A stretch of 64,000 nt of DNA. Origin: Lentisphaerae bacterium RIFOXYA12_64_32. Its GTDB lineage: Bacteria; Verrucomicrobiota; Lentisphaeria; Oligosphaerales; YB12-FULL-65-16. The notes under the pieces are model-generated. The model ran no database searches and was not told where the DNA came from. It saw only the letters and a program-made list of their open reading frames with translations. This document shows positions 18,504-27,279 of this stretch, in pieces (position 1 is the stretch's first letter; every line of letters starts with the position of its first letter). A program made the translations under genes and the position numbers. The stretch covers positions 1 to 64,000 of the forward strand of contig MHBL01000385.1 in assembly GCA_001803235.1 (NCBI GenBank), given 5' to 3'.

Positions 18504-18571
18504 GCCAGTGGTGGGTGCCAGAAGGCAGGTTCGGTTCTGTCGTTGATGCGATAAGGGGGCAAAGAGAGCCA

Positions 18572-19909
18572 ATGCTATTTCTCCTCTCTCTTTTCTGCAT
18601 GGTATTCTTGGTAGCCTCGGTGTTCGGCATGATCAGCGGGTTCCAGTTCAGCCTGCTGCGGAATGCCGTGTGGGCGTTGCTGCTGATGCTGACGTCGTGC
18701 CTGGTTTTTGTGCTGATCGTACCGCTTTGCCTATACTCCCTGGGTTGGATCTACACCCTGATGTTCATCCTGATGACGATCATGCGGTTCGGCATGGAAC
18801 AAGCTGAAATGTCGGCCCCGGGACGGAAGAAGGCGAAGGACGACGGTCCGCATATCAATGTGGCGATGATGGAACTGGTCGAGCGGCTTGAGGACTCGAT
18901 TAAGGACATGAAGGCCGATTCGCCGGCGCGGAAGTTCATGACCATGAAGGTCACGGACCTGCCGGGCGCACAGAAGTTTTTCTCGCTGCTCCGCAAGGTT
19001 CTCCCCACCCGTGACCGGGTCGGCGACATGACGGAAGATGCGAGTGCGGCCCTGAAGGACGCCACGACGGTGTTGCTGGAGATGCACCGGAGTCGTGGCG
19101 CGACGTGGATGTACCGACTCTGCGGCGTCGGGGTGGTGATCCTGGCCATCATCAAGGCGATCTACATTGGCAGCGGACACGACGAGCGTGACCGATTCAA
19201 GCGGCAGGTGGCGCAGGTCGCCCATCGCCAAGTCGACTACTGCTGGGTCACGGCTCGTTACTTGGGCGAACACCTTGCCAAGACATGCCCCAATGAGAAG
19301 GTGCTCATTATCAACGGGTATGTAGGCGAAAAGGGAGACGTAGCCTACCGGCAGATGATGCGCGGGCTCTCCGAAGGTTTCGGAGACAAACTGACCGTGA
19401 ACTACGAGCAGGCCATTCCGTGGGACGACGTGTCCACTCTGACGACCCAGGAACCGGACGATGTGCAGCGGCAACAGCAGCAGGTGCAGGCTGATCCTAT
19501 GGCCGCTTTGAAGAGCCAGGCTCTGGCCGCTCAGACCCGGGTCAAACGTTTCTCCGCGCAGGTGTTCGATGAGTGGGTGAGCCGTTACCCGGACTGCAAG
19601 ATCATCATTTCGGCAGGGGGATTGCCGACGGACTTTCCAGCGATGAAGTTCTGGCAACTCAAACCCGAGGAACGGCCCAAGCTCTTCCTTCTCAATGCCA
19701 ACCTCAAGGGGCTGCACACAGCCATCAAGCAGGGCCTGATCACGGGTGTGGTGACGCAGCATCCCAAGGGCGAGCGGTTTGACAAGAAGGACATGGAGAA
19801 ACCAGACGACTACAAGGCTATTTTTGAACGCCGTTTTCTTCTGATCCAGGCGGACAACGTAGACCGCGTGACGGAAGAGTTTCCTAGTCTGTTGCTGGCT
19901 AAAATGTAG
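18572..19909 (+). CDS. Membrane protein of unknown function with sugar-binding-protein-like C-terminal half
   Basis: About 445 residues, not recognised with confidence. Two to three N-terminal helices lie within the first 75 residues. A soluble stretch of about 120 charged residues follows, then another helix (CGVGVVILAIIKAIYIGSG, about 210-230), then a C-terminal domain of about 230 residues. That domain has alternating strands and helices such as EKVLIINGYVGEKGD, CKIIISAGGLPTDF and KLFLLNANLKGL, resembling a periplasmic-binding-protein or Rossmann-like arrangement. A Q-rich segment (DVQRQQQQVQADP) interrupts it. It begins 68 bases after the pseudopilin gene, so the two are probably co-transcribed. 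I chose the ATG at 18572, directly before the hydrophobic segment; an upstream frame start exists at 18515. Confidence 0.7.
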   Translation: MLFLLSLFCMVFLVASVFGMISGFQFSLLRNAVWALLLMLTSCLVFVLIVPLCLYSLGWIYTLMFILMTIMRFGMEQAEMSAPGRKKAKDDGPHINVAMMELVERLEDSIKDMKADSPARKFMTMKVTDLPGAQKFFSLLRKVLPTRDRVGDMTEDASAALKDATTVLLEMHRSRGATWMYRLCGVGVVILAIIKAIYIGSGHDERDRFKRQVAQVAHRQVDYCWVTARYLGEHLAKTCPNEKVLIINGYVGEKGDVAYRQMMRGLSEGFGDKLTVNYEQAIPWDDVSTLTTQEPDDVQRQQQQVQADPMAALKSQALAAQTRVKRFSAQVFDEWVSRYPDCKIIISAGGLPTDFPAMKFWQLKPEERPKLFLLNANLKGLHTAIKQGLITGVVTQHPKGERFDKKDMEKPDDYKAIFERRFLLIQADNVDRVTEEFPSLLLAKM

Positions 19910-20479
19910 GGGTGTTGGCCTCGGTTCCCTTGCCCATTTGTGTTTGGGATTGAGTTGCCGTCCTTCCCGTCCGTTTCTCTTCGGCAATTTCGCTGCGCGA
20001 TGAAGCCGGTGGTCCTTGGTGCCTCGCCGGGCTGCCTGACAGACCGAACCTTGCCAGGATGACAACTCGAATGCCGGCATCTGCGGTGTGATTCAAGGCG
20101 GTGGCCTGTTCGGGCGTTATCCTGCCGTCCGGCATCCGTCCGCTGCAAGGCCTTTACGACCTCGGCGCTTGCCTTGCGGTGCAGTTCTCGCCGCTGTGTG
20201 CTCAGTCCAGTGACGCCCGGGTCGACGAACAGCGCCCCGCCTCGGCTGAACGATGAACCGCCAAATCGGGGACCGTGCCCTTGCCACGGGAGAGTAACAA
20301 CTGTAGCTTTTCATAGAGCAGGCTCCGGTAGCGTTCCCGCGTCAGCAACCAAGATGTCACTGTCTGCTCCCCACTTGTTCGACGCGCCCATGTCCAACGA
20401 TGCGCGGGCGTTCAACGTGTTCCATATGGTCGAGGTCAGGGGAACAGTGGGCGCCAGCAAAGCAGGGAGATGTCGAACG
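19910..20479. other. 570-base stretch without a supported gene
   Basis: Open frames here lack ribosome sites and family motifs. I see no tRNA, and no strong hairpin. The end of the stretch carries AGGGAGA (20464-20470), the ribosome site of the efflux adaptor gene. Confidence 0.5.
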
Positions 20480-21529
20480 ATGAAACTTTCAAGTCTGGGA
20501 TTGTGGCGCGCGAGGCTTTTCGGCGGGTTGGTGGTATTCGCCGCAGGTTGCTGCCCGCAGAAGAAGCAGGAATCCGCCAACTCGACCGGGCCGCTGCCTT
20601 CCGTTCCTGTTTGCGTCCAAACGGCGGTATTGGAAGTGCGCGCGACCAGCGACGAAGTGGTGGGCACTGTCCGACCCAAGCTGACGGCCAAAATTTCGGC
20701 CCAGATCAGCGGTCCTCTGATCGACGTGCCGGTCTCCACCGGTCAGGAGGTAAAGAAAGGCGACCTGTTGGCCAGAATCGACGCCAAGGAGATCGAGACG
20801 CAACGGGACCAGGCAAAAGCCGTTCTGGAACAGGCGGAGGCGGAACTGGACCGGTTGACCAAGTTGCTTGGAAACCGGGTGGTCGCACAGCAGGAGGTTG
20901 ACAACGTGCAGATGCGGCAGCGCGTGGCTAAGGCGAAACTTGCCGAGGTCGAAACCATGATCGGGTATGCCGCGATTACGGCGCCATTCGACGGCGTGAT
21001 TTCGGGTAAGTTTGCCGACCAAGGTGACTTGGCCGCGCCGGGCCGGGTGCTGTTTGAGCTGGACGATCCGCGCGACATGCGCATGGAAGCGTTTGTCCCT
21101 GAGGCAACCGCAGGGAGCGTCAAGTCCGGCGCGACGTACGAAGTCCGGATCGACGTCATTGGCAACCCGCTCCAGGCGGTGGTCAGCGAGATTTCTCCGA
21201 CGGCAGACTCCAGCAGCCGCACGTTCCTGGTGAAGTTTGATCTGCCGCCGACACCGGGACTGCATGCCGGTCAGTTCGGCCGCGTCCGGATTCCGGTGGC
21301 AACGACGTCGGTCTTGGTCGTGCCCGCCGTGGCTGTCCTGCTGCGCGGCCAGATGGAGACGGTCTTTGTCGTTGAAGCGGACAACCTGGCGCACTTGCGG
21401 CTGGTGAAGACCGGAAAGCGGGAGGGCGACAAGGTCGAAATCCTTTCCGGGGTGACTGAGAAGGAGCGGGTCGTTTCTGAGGGGGCGGGCGGGTTGACCG
21501 ACGGCCAACCGGTCGCTGTCAAGGAATAG
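20480..21529 (+). CDS. RND efflux periplasmic adaptor, HlyD/AcrA-like lipoprotein
   Basis: A 349-residue membrane fusion protein. The N terminus is a lipoprotein signal ending in the lipobox AAGC (cysteine near residue 24), so it is anchored in a membrane by lipid. It has the usual order: a beta-barrel strand (VVGTVRPKLTAKISAQ), a lipoyl half-motif (VSTGQEVKKGDLLARIDA), a helical hairpin of about 70 residues, the second lipoyl half (ITAPFDGVISGKFADQGD), a beta-barrel with QFGRVRIPV, and a membrane-proximal domain. The ATG at 20480 has AGGGAGA nine bases upstream; frames starting earlier at 20174 are implausible because they bury the signal. The pump gene follows after 93 bases. No TolC-like outer membrane partner is in the window. 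Confidence 0.93.
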   Translation: MKLSSLGLWRARLFGGLVVFAAGCCPQKKQESANSTGPLPSVPVCVQTAVLEVRATSDEVVGTVRPKLTAKISAQISGPLIDVPVSTGQEVKKGDLLARIDAKEIETQRDQAKAVLEQAEAELDRLTKLLGNRVVAQQEVDNVQMRQRVAKAKLAEVETMIGYAAITAPFDGVISGKFADQGDLAAPGRVLFELDDPRDMRMEAFVPEATAGSVKSGATYEVRIDVIGNPLQAVVSEISPTADSSSRTFLVKFDLPPTPGLHAGQFGRVRIPVATTSVLVVPAVAVLLRGQMETVFVVEADNLAHLRLVKTGKREGDKVEILSGVTEKERVVSEGAGGLTDGQPVAVKE

Positions 21530-21622
21530 GGGACGACACTTCGGTGCGCAGCCTGACCGTTCCGCGAATATGATCGCGCTCTTCCGAAGTACTGGGGCAA
21601 AATCTCGCAACAGGATCACGGC

Positions 21623-24600
21623 ATGAACCAGACTCCGTCAGTCCAAGGGATGGGCATGGCTGGGCGCGTCGCCGCCGCGTTCGTCAATTCGAAGCTGACG
21701 CCGCTGATCATTCTGACGTCGGTGCTCTTGGGCATTGGGGCGGTTCTGCTGCTGCCGCGCGAGGAGGAGCCACAGATCAAAGTGCCCATGATCGACGTCA
21801 TGGTCACCATGCCCGGCGGGACGGCTAAGGAGATCGAGGAACGCGTCACCCGCCCCATGGAAAAACTGCTCTGGGAGATTCCTGGAGTCGAGTACCTCTA
21901 CTCCACATCAGCCCCGTGCCGCAGCCTGGTGATTGTACGGTTCAAGGTTGGCGAAGATGTTGAACGCAGCCTCGTCAAGCTCAACCAGAAGCTGCAGACG
22001 AACTTCGACATCATCCCCCACGGGGTTTCGCAGCCGTTGGTCAAGCCGCACTCGATTGACGACGTCCCCATCCTCTGCTTGACGTTTCACAGCGCCACTT
22101 ACGACCACATGACGTTGCGGCGTCTGGTGGCGCAGGTGGACGACGCCGTCAAGCAGGTTCCGGAGACGTCTGAGACCAAGATCATCGGCGGAGCCCGGCG
22201 GCAGATTCGGGTTCTGTTGAGCCCGGCACGTCTGGCGTCACGAAACTTGAGCCCCGTCGGACTGGTGCCGATGCTGACGCAGGCCAACCGGCAGTTCGCA
22301 GCGGGTGGAATCACGACCGGGAACCGCGAAGTTGTCATCGAAACCGGCGCGTTCCTCCAGAGTGCCGACGACGTGGGGAATGTCGTGGTCGGTGTCTACA
22401 GCGGCAGGCCGGTGTACCTGCGCGAGGTGGCAGAGATCATCGACGGTGCGGAGGAAGCGAAACAGTACGTCTTCTATGGCGAGGGAGCCGCGCGGTCGCA
22501 GCGTGCCGACGAACAGCCGGCGGTCACGCTGAGCATTGCCAAGCGGCCGGGGACGAACGCGGTTGCCGTAGCGCGCCGGGTCCTGCAGAAGGTTGACACT
22601 CTGAAGGGGACCGTCATCCCGGACGACATCAGCGTGACGGTGACTCGGCACTACGGCGAGACGGCCGCGGAGAAGTCCAATGAACTGCTGCTGCACATGA
22701 TGATTGCCGTTGTCAGCGTGTCCCTTCTTATCCTGATTGTTCTCGGTTGGCGCGAGTCCATCGTCGTGGCCATTGCCATTCCGTCGACGCTCGCGTTGAC
22801 GTTGCTGGTGTTTTACCTCTACGGATACACGCTGAACCGGATCACGCTGTTTGCGTTGATTTTCTCCATCGGCATTCTGGTGGATGACGCGATCGTGGTC
22901 ATCGAGAATATTGTGCGGCACTGCCATTTGCCGGAGAATCGGGGAAAACCTTTGTCCGAGGTCGCGGTGCGTGCCGTCGGGGAGGTGGGGAATCCCACGA
23001 TCCTGGCGACCTGGGCGGTGATCGCGGCGATCCTGCCGATGGCGACCGTTGGCGGGTTGATGGGGCCGTACATGCGGCCGATCCCTATCGGGGCCAGCGC
23101 CGCGATGTTCTTTTCCCTCGTCATCGCGTTCGTGGTCACCCCGTGGGCGGCGATTCGCTTGCTCAAACCCGGGGCTGGCAGTTCCCACAGCGGCGTGGCA
23201 ACCGCCGGTGTGGCGAGTCCCTCGGCATCCCCGACGCGTCGGGAGGACTTCCTGACCCGGTTGTACCGCGCCTTCATGGGGCCCATGATCGCACACGCCG
23301 CATGGCGTTGGGTTTTTCTCGTCGTCATACTGTGCCTGTTGGGCGGTGCCATGTCGTTGGTGGCGTTCGGATGGGTCAAGGTCAAAATGCTGCCCTTCGA
23401 CAACAAGAGCGAGTTCCAGGTCGTGCTCAACATGCCGGAAGGGAGCGCATTGGAACTGACCGCGCAGGCAGCGCGCGAAATCGCCACGGCCGTGCGGACC
23501 GAACCGGAAGTCCTGGACTACCAGATCTACGTCGGCGTCGCCGCGCCGTTCAACTTCAACGGTCTGGTGCGCCACTATTTCATGCGGCAGGGCGCGCAGG
23601 TGGCGGACATCCAGGTGAACCTGGTCCCGAAACAGGAACGCGCGGCCAAGAGCCACCAGATTGTCGGCCGCGTCCGGCCGCGCGTGGCGGCGATCGCGGC
23701 GAAATACAACGCCCGGGTCGCCGTGACCGAAGTGCCGCCCGGGCCGCCGGTGCTGCAGACTCTCGTGGCGGAGATCTACGGCCCGACCGAAACAGCGCGA
23801 CTTGAGTTGGCCACGGCGGTTCGGGACATCTTCCGCCGCACGAACGGCGTTGTGGACGTCGACTGGTACGTCGAAGCCGACCAACCCAAGGCGGAGTTCG
23901 TCATCGACAAAGAGAAGGCCGCCTTGCACGGCATCAGCGCCGAGACCATTTCAGAAACACTGCGGATCGCCGTCGACGGGATATCGGTCGATCTGCTGCA
24001 CCTGCCGCACGAGAAGGAGGACGTCGACATCATGCTGCAACTGCCGCGAGCGTCCCGCGCGACTCCGGATGAACTGTTGGGGTTGCGGGTTCGTTCGGGC
24101 GACGCCAACGCGCTGCCGGAACCCGGATTGGCCGCAGGTTCGCCCCTGGTGCCGCTGCGCGAACTCGTGCGGATCCAGAACACCAAGACCGACAAGAACC
24201 TCTACCACAAGAACCTGATGCCCGTCATCTATGTGATCGGCGACGTGGCCGGCGTCATCGAGAGCCCGGTCTATGCGATCCTGGAGATGAACCGTGCACT
24301 CGCCGCTTTGGACGGGCGTGAGTTCGGCGGAGTCGAAGCGCACATCCCGGTGCACAACGCCACGCTGCCGTTCACGGACGCGCGTCCGGCGATCAAGTGG
24401 GATGGTGAATGGCACATCACGATCGAGGTTTTCCGGGATCTCGGGACAGCATTCATTGCGGTCCTGATCCTCATCTACATCCTGATGGTCGGGTGGTTCC
24501 GCTCGTTTCTGACGCCGTTCATCGTCATGGCGGCCATTCCTTTCTCACTGGTCGGGGTTCTGCCGGGGCACGGAGCGATGCACGCATTCTTCTCCGCTAC

Positions 24601-24913
24601 GTCGATGATCGGATTCATGGCGGGGGCGGGGATCGTGGTGCGCAACTCCATCATCCTCATCGACTTCATCGAGTTGCGGTTATCGCAGGGCATGCCCCTG
24701 GCTGAGGCGGTGGTCGACGCCGGTGCCGTGCGATTCCGGCCCATGCTGCTGACCGCCATGGCGGTCGTGGTTGGTGCTGGGGTCATTCTCTTCGACCCGA
24801 TTTTTCAAGGGTTGGCGATTGCGCTGATGGCGGGCGAAATCGCGTCGTTGCTGATCAGCCGCATGGCGGTGCCGATTCTCTACTACATGGCGAACCGCAA
24901 ACGGGCCGGGTAG
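21623..24913 (+). CDS. RND-type efflux pump, inner-membrane subunit (AcrB/CusA-like)
   Basis: A 1096-residue RND transporter: two repeats, each with six transmembrane helices, and two large periplasmic loops. The first helix begins [20 protein letters not shown], and the porter domain starts at about residue 50 ([19 protein letters not shown]). The TM4 region holds [14 protein letters not shown], the acidic proton-relay segment; both aspartates are present, as in hydrophobic-drug pumps rather than CusA-type metal pumps. The second half ends with helices carrying [18 protein letters not shown]. The length is slightly above AcrB, partly from an insert after TM6 (about residues 515-545). ATG start with AGGA eight bases upstream. 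It is an operon partner of the adaptor and works in export of toxic compounds or envelope lipids. Confidence 0.94.
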   Translation: MNQTPSVQGMGMAGRVAAAFVNSKLTPLIILTSVLLGIGAVLLLPREEEPQIKVPMIDVMVTMPGGTAKEIEERVTRPMEKLLWEIPGVEYLYSTSAPCRSLVIVRFKVGEDVERSLVKLNQKLQTNFDIIPHGVSQPLVKPHSIDDVPILCLTFHSATYDHMTLRRLVAQVDDAVKQVPETSETKIIGGARRQIRVLLSPARLASRNLSPVGLVPMLTQANRQFAAGGITTGNREVVIETGAFLQSADDVGNVVVGVYSGRPVYLREVAEIIDGAEEAKQYVFYGEGAARSQRADEQPAVTLSIAKRPGTNAVAVARRVLQKVDTLKGTVIPDDISVTVTRHYGETAAEKSNELLLHMMIAVVSVSLLILIVLGWRESIVVAIAIPSTLALTLLVFYLYGYTLNRITLFALIFSIGILVDDAIVVIENIVRHCHLPENRGKPLSEVAVRAVGEVGNPTILATWAVIAAILPMATVGGLMGPYMRPIPIGASAAMFFSLVIAFVVTPWAAIRLLKPGAGSSHSGVATAGVASPSASPTRREDFLTRLYRAFMGPMIAHAAWRWVFLVVILCLLGGAMSLVAFGWVKVKMLPFDNKSEFQVVLNMPEGSALELTAQAAREIATAVRTEPEVLDYQIYVGVAAPFNFNGLVRHYFMRQGAQVADIQVNLVPKQERAAKSHQIVGRVRPRVAAIAAKYNARVAVTEVPPGPPVLQTLVAEIYGPTETARLELATAVRDIFRRTNGVVDVDWYVEADQPKAEFVIDKEKAALHGISAETISETLRIAVDGISVDLLHLPHEKEDVDIMLQLPRASRATPDELLGLRVRSGDANALPEPGLAAGSPLVPLRELVRIQNTKTDKNLYHKNLMPVIYVIGDVAGVIESPVYAILEMNRALAALDGREFGGVEAHIPVHNATLPFTDARPAIKWDGEWHITIEVFRDLGTAFIAVLILIYILMVGWFRSFLTPFIVMAAIPFSLVGVLPGHGAMHAFFSATSMIGFMAGAGIVVRNSIILIDFIELRLSQGMPLAEAVVDAGAVRFRPMLLTAMAVVVGAGVILFDPIFQGLAIALMAGEIASLLISRMAVPILYYMANRKRAG

Positions 24914-24975
24914 CGTTCGCCGGCGCGCGGGACGAGGTATGGCGTCAGCGGCCTCGCGAGCCGTGCGGCATAGAC

Positions 24976-25004
24976 TTGACAGACTCTGGAACAACCACTA
25001 TTGT
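24976..25004 (+). promoter_or_regulatory. Near-consensus sigma-70 promoter before pseudopilin and regulator genes
   Basis: TTGACA (24976-24981) and TATTGT (24999-25004) with a 17-base spacer. A near-perfect palindrome overlaps the expected start site directly downstream. Confidence 0.75.
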
Positions 25005-25005
25005 T

Positions 25006-25021
25006 CTGTTGTATGCAACAG
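25006..25021. promoter_or_regulatory. Palindromic operator candidate CTGTTG-N4-CAACAG
   Basis: Two 6-base arms (CTGTTG, CAACAG) around TATG overlap the expected transcription start. The core TTGTATGCAA resembles operators of GntR-family regulators, and a GntR regulator gene lies in the same transcript at 25822. A further CAACAG half-site lies at 25027-25032. Confidence 0.5.
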
Positions 25022-25089
25022 CACGCAACAGAGGCTGCTCCGGCCCGCGAGCCCGAGCCACGCGACACACGTCGGCAGGGAGGACCAAA

Positions 25090-25734
25090 ATGCGAATGCG
25101 CCAAGGTTTCACTCTGATCGAGTTGCTGGTTGTCATCGCGATCATTGCGATTCTTGCGAGTCTGCTGTTGCCGGCGCTGCAGAACGCGAAAGAACAGGCG
25201 AAGGTGGCTACGTGCGGGGGAAACCTGCGCCAGATCGGAACAGCGCAGTGTGTCTACAGTGAGGACTGGGACGGGATGCTGGTGACACTGTGGTACGTCA
25301 ACGCGCCGGCGGTGTGGCAGGGCTTCCTCAATCCGTACCTGGGGGCAGCGAACTACACGTACTCGACGAACGAGGTGTGGTGGTGTCCGGCGGCAAGTCG
25401 GTTGGGTGCCGGGGCTCGGCATTACGCTGCGAACCAGTACGTTTGGGGCTGGGGTGGAAACGGCGCGTGGCCTCCGTTGAAATGGAACACGATTTCGACC
25501 TGCAAGAAGCCGTCGGAGAACTTCATGATTGTCGAGCACAACGCGAACTGCGAAACCCGCAACGGCAACAACCCGCCGACCTACAATGGAATCTTGGCCT
25601 CGGGAAACAGAATCTCCCACGTTGGGCAGAAGGCAAATTACGTCTTTGTGGACAGTCACGTGTTGGCGATCCCCGGGGACAGGAACTGGCTCGCGTCGTC
25701 TGACAACAAGAAGTACTGGTACTGGGCGTGGTGA
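25090..25734 (+). CDS. Pseudopilin-like protein, DUF1559/H-X9-DG type
   Basis: A 214-residue protein with a short prepilin leader (MRMRQG) cut before [20 protein letters not shown]. After the helix comes the conserved [19 protein letters not shown] segment, then a tryptophan- and tyrosine-rich globular part and a C-terminal [16 protein letters not shown]. That corresponds to the H-X9-DG motif of PVC pseudopilins, with a spacing of ten residues and serine in place of glycine. Such proteins are present in dozens of copies in Lentisphaerota and Planctomycetota genomes and often accompany polysaccharide loci. The ATG at 25090 has AGGA just upstream; the frame could start earlier at 24976, but that is the promoter itself. 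It is the first gene of the carbohydrate locus and is followed by the GntR regulator after 87 bases. Confidence 0.88.
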   Translation: MRMRQGFTLIELLVVIAIIAILASLLLPALQNAKEQAKVATCGGNLRQIGTAQCVYSEDWDGMLVTLWYVNAPAVWQGFLNPYLGAANYTYSTNEVWWCPAASRLGAGARHYAANQYVWGWGGNGAWPPLKWNTISTCKKPSENFMIVEHNANCETRNGNNPPTYNGILASGNRISHVGQKANYVFVDSHVLAIPGDRNWLASSDNKKYWYWAW

Positions 25735-25821
25735 GCCACGCCGAGACCGTCCGTGGACGCGCAAGCAACCCCGCTCTCCCTCCGTCCGAACGTCGCATTT
25801 CCTACCCCGGAAAGCAATCCC

Positions 25822-27279
25822 ATGAACGCGCGAGGTCGCCAAACTGTGGTCCCGCACCGCAGGATTGAAGCGACCTTGGGGGAGAGGATACGCTCAGGTG
25901 AGTACCGTCACGGTGCTCGCCTCCCGTCTGTGCGAGAACTTGCCACCGGGTTTGCCGTCAACACCCGCACGGTCCTGAAAGCGATCAGCCATCTCGAGAC
26001 CTCCGGGTTGGTGCGGCGACAGGCGCGCACGGGGATCTTTGTCCAGCATGCGCCGGGGACGGGGGCTGCAACGTCGGGAACGGCGCGGGACGCTTGTCTT
26101 GGGTTCCCACTGTTTGCCGTGGGTGCCCGCGTGGCTCTGTCATGCTGCGTTACCGACTACGCGCAATGCCACCAGCGCCTGTGGCGACGCCTTCGCGATC
26201 GGTTCCATTCGCTGCACCCGCGCGTTGAACTCAGAATCGACTCTCATCGAGTGCGCCCGGATTGGCAGCAGATTCAAGAGCGATACGACCTGTTTTCGAT
26301 CTACGACTGGCAGTTGCCTCACATTCCACTGGGGCTGACAAAACGGGTTCCCGAGACGCTCCGTGCGGAGGCCACACAGATGGCGGATCCGCACACGCGA
26401 GAAGCGCTTGGCCGTCTTCAGCATGACGGCGTTCTGGCGGGAGTCCCTTACTGCCGTTTCGTCCCGGTCCTGCTGGGACATACGGACCTGCTGCCGAAGC
26501 AACTTGTCGCACGGTTCTCGTCTGTCTGTACATGGCGGGAGTTGCTGGGTGAGGCCACGCGTCACTGTGCGGCGCGTGGCGCGGTACCCGTGTTCCTCCT
26601 CGAACCGTTCTCGCTGGGCTTGCTTGTGCGCAACATCGAGCAGTTGCGTGTTGCCGTTGGGATTGACGAGACGGCATTTCGGAGTGAGCTCACGAGTGTC
26701 CTCTCGGCCATGATGGAATACGTCCGAACCTGTCCGGTCCAGCAACCGTGTCCGGCTTCAGCGGACGTTGAGGCCCGCTTTTTCGACCGCCAGGTCGCAG
26801 CGCTGATTGGCGGTGTCGCGGTCCTGACCGCCTGCTACGATCGCCAGGTCGACCTCAACGGATTGGTCATCGGGTTCCCACCGTTGTTGCGGGACGACTT
26901 GAGCTACCCCAGTTCCATGGTCAGCATGGCGGTCAACGCGAACTCGCAAGTCCCGGACGCAGCGGAGGCGTTCCAGCGTTTCCTCATTTCGCCGGACGCG
27001 CAAACGATCATTGCGGAGGCGCGTATCCAGCTCCCCTGGAGCGCCCAAGCCACCGCGTCGGACGCCTTCCTGGCGCCGCCTCCGGTCAGTCGACGTGTAT
27101 TGCCAGGCATCATGCGGCGGAGCCACTACTCGTTCCAGGGGCCGAGCCCGTTCGCGCCCGGCGTGATGCTGGGTGGTGCGTCTGAGGCCTTGGTGCGGCT
27201 TCTTGAGGGAGACACGACTCCTTCGGAGACAGCCGCGGAATTGTGGGCTGCGTTGCGCCCCGAGGAGGGGACCCCGTGA
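25822..27279 (+). CDS. GntR-type regulator fused to a solute-binding-protein-like domain
   Basis: A 485-residue cytoplasmic regulator. Residues about 10-75 form a GntR winged helix (LGERIRSGEYRHGARLPSVR, FAVNTRTVLKAISHLETSGL). The remainder resembles a type 1 extracellular solute-binding protein of the MalE class: WRRLRDRFHSLHPRVELRID near the start, then GVLAGVPYCRFVPVLLGHTD, the hinge-like ALIGGVAVLTACYD, and the closing signature VPDAAEAFQRFLISPDAQTI. No signal peptide or membrane helix is present, so the domain should sense an intracellular sugar or oligosaccharide. The gene lies between the pseudopilin and the 1319-residue glycoside-hydrolase-like gene, with which it overlaps by four bases, so it is probably the local regulator. 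I chose the ATG at 25822, at the start of the conserved N terminus. Confidence 0.82.
   Translation: MNARGRQTVVPHRRIEATLGERIRSGEYRHGARLPSVRELATGFAVNTRTVLKAISHLETSGLVRRQARTGIFVQHAPGTGAATSGTARDACLGFPLFAVGARVALSCCVTDYAQCHQRLWRRLRDRFHSLHPRVELRIDSHRVRPDWQQIQERYDLFSIYDWQLPHIPLGLTKRVPETLRAEATQMADPHTREALGRLQHDGVLAGVPYCRFVPVLLGHTDLLPKQLVARFSSVCTWRELLGEATRHCAARGAVPVFLLEPFSLGLLVRNIEQLRVAVGIDETAFRSELTSVLSAMMEYVRTCPVQQPCPASADVEARFFDRQVAALIGGVAVLTACYDRQVDLNGLVIGFPPLLRDDLSYPSSMVSMAVNANSQVPDAAEAFQRFLISPDAQTIIAEARIQLPWSAQATASDAFLAPPPVSRRVLPGIMRRSHYSFQGPSPFAPGVMLGGASEALVRLLEGDTTPSETAAELWAALRPEEGTP

Noticed and set aside
22238-23929. 563-residue minus-strand frame opposite the RND pump
   Set aside because: Antisense shadow; the plus-strand RND motifs are unambiguous.
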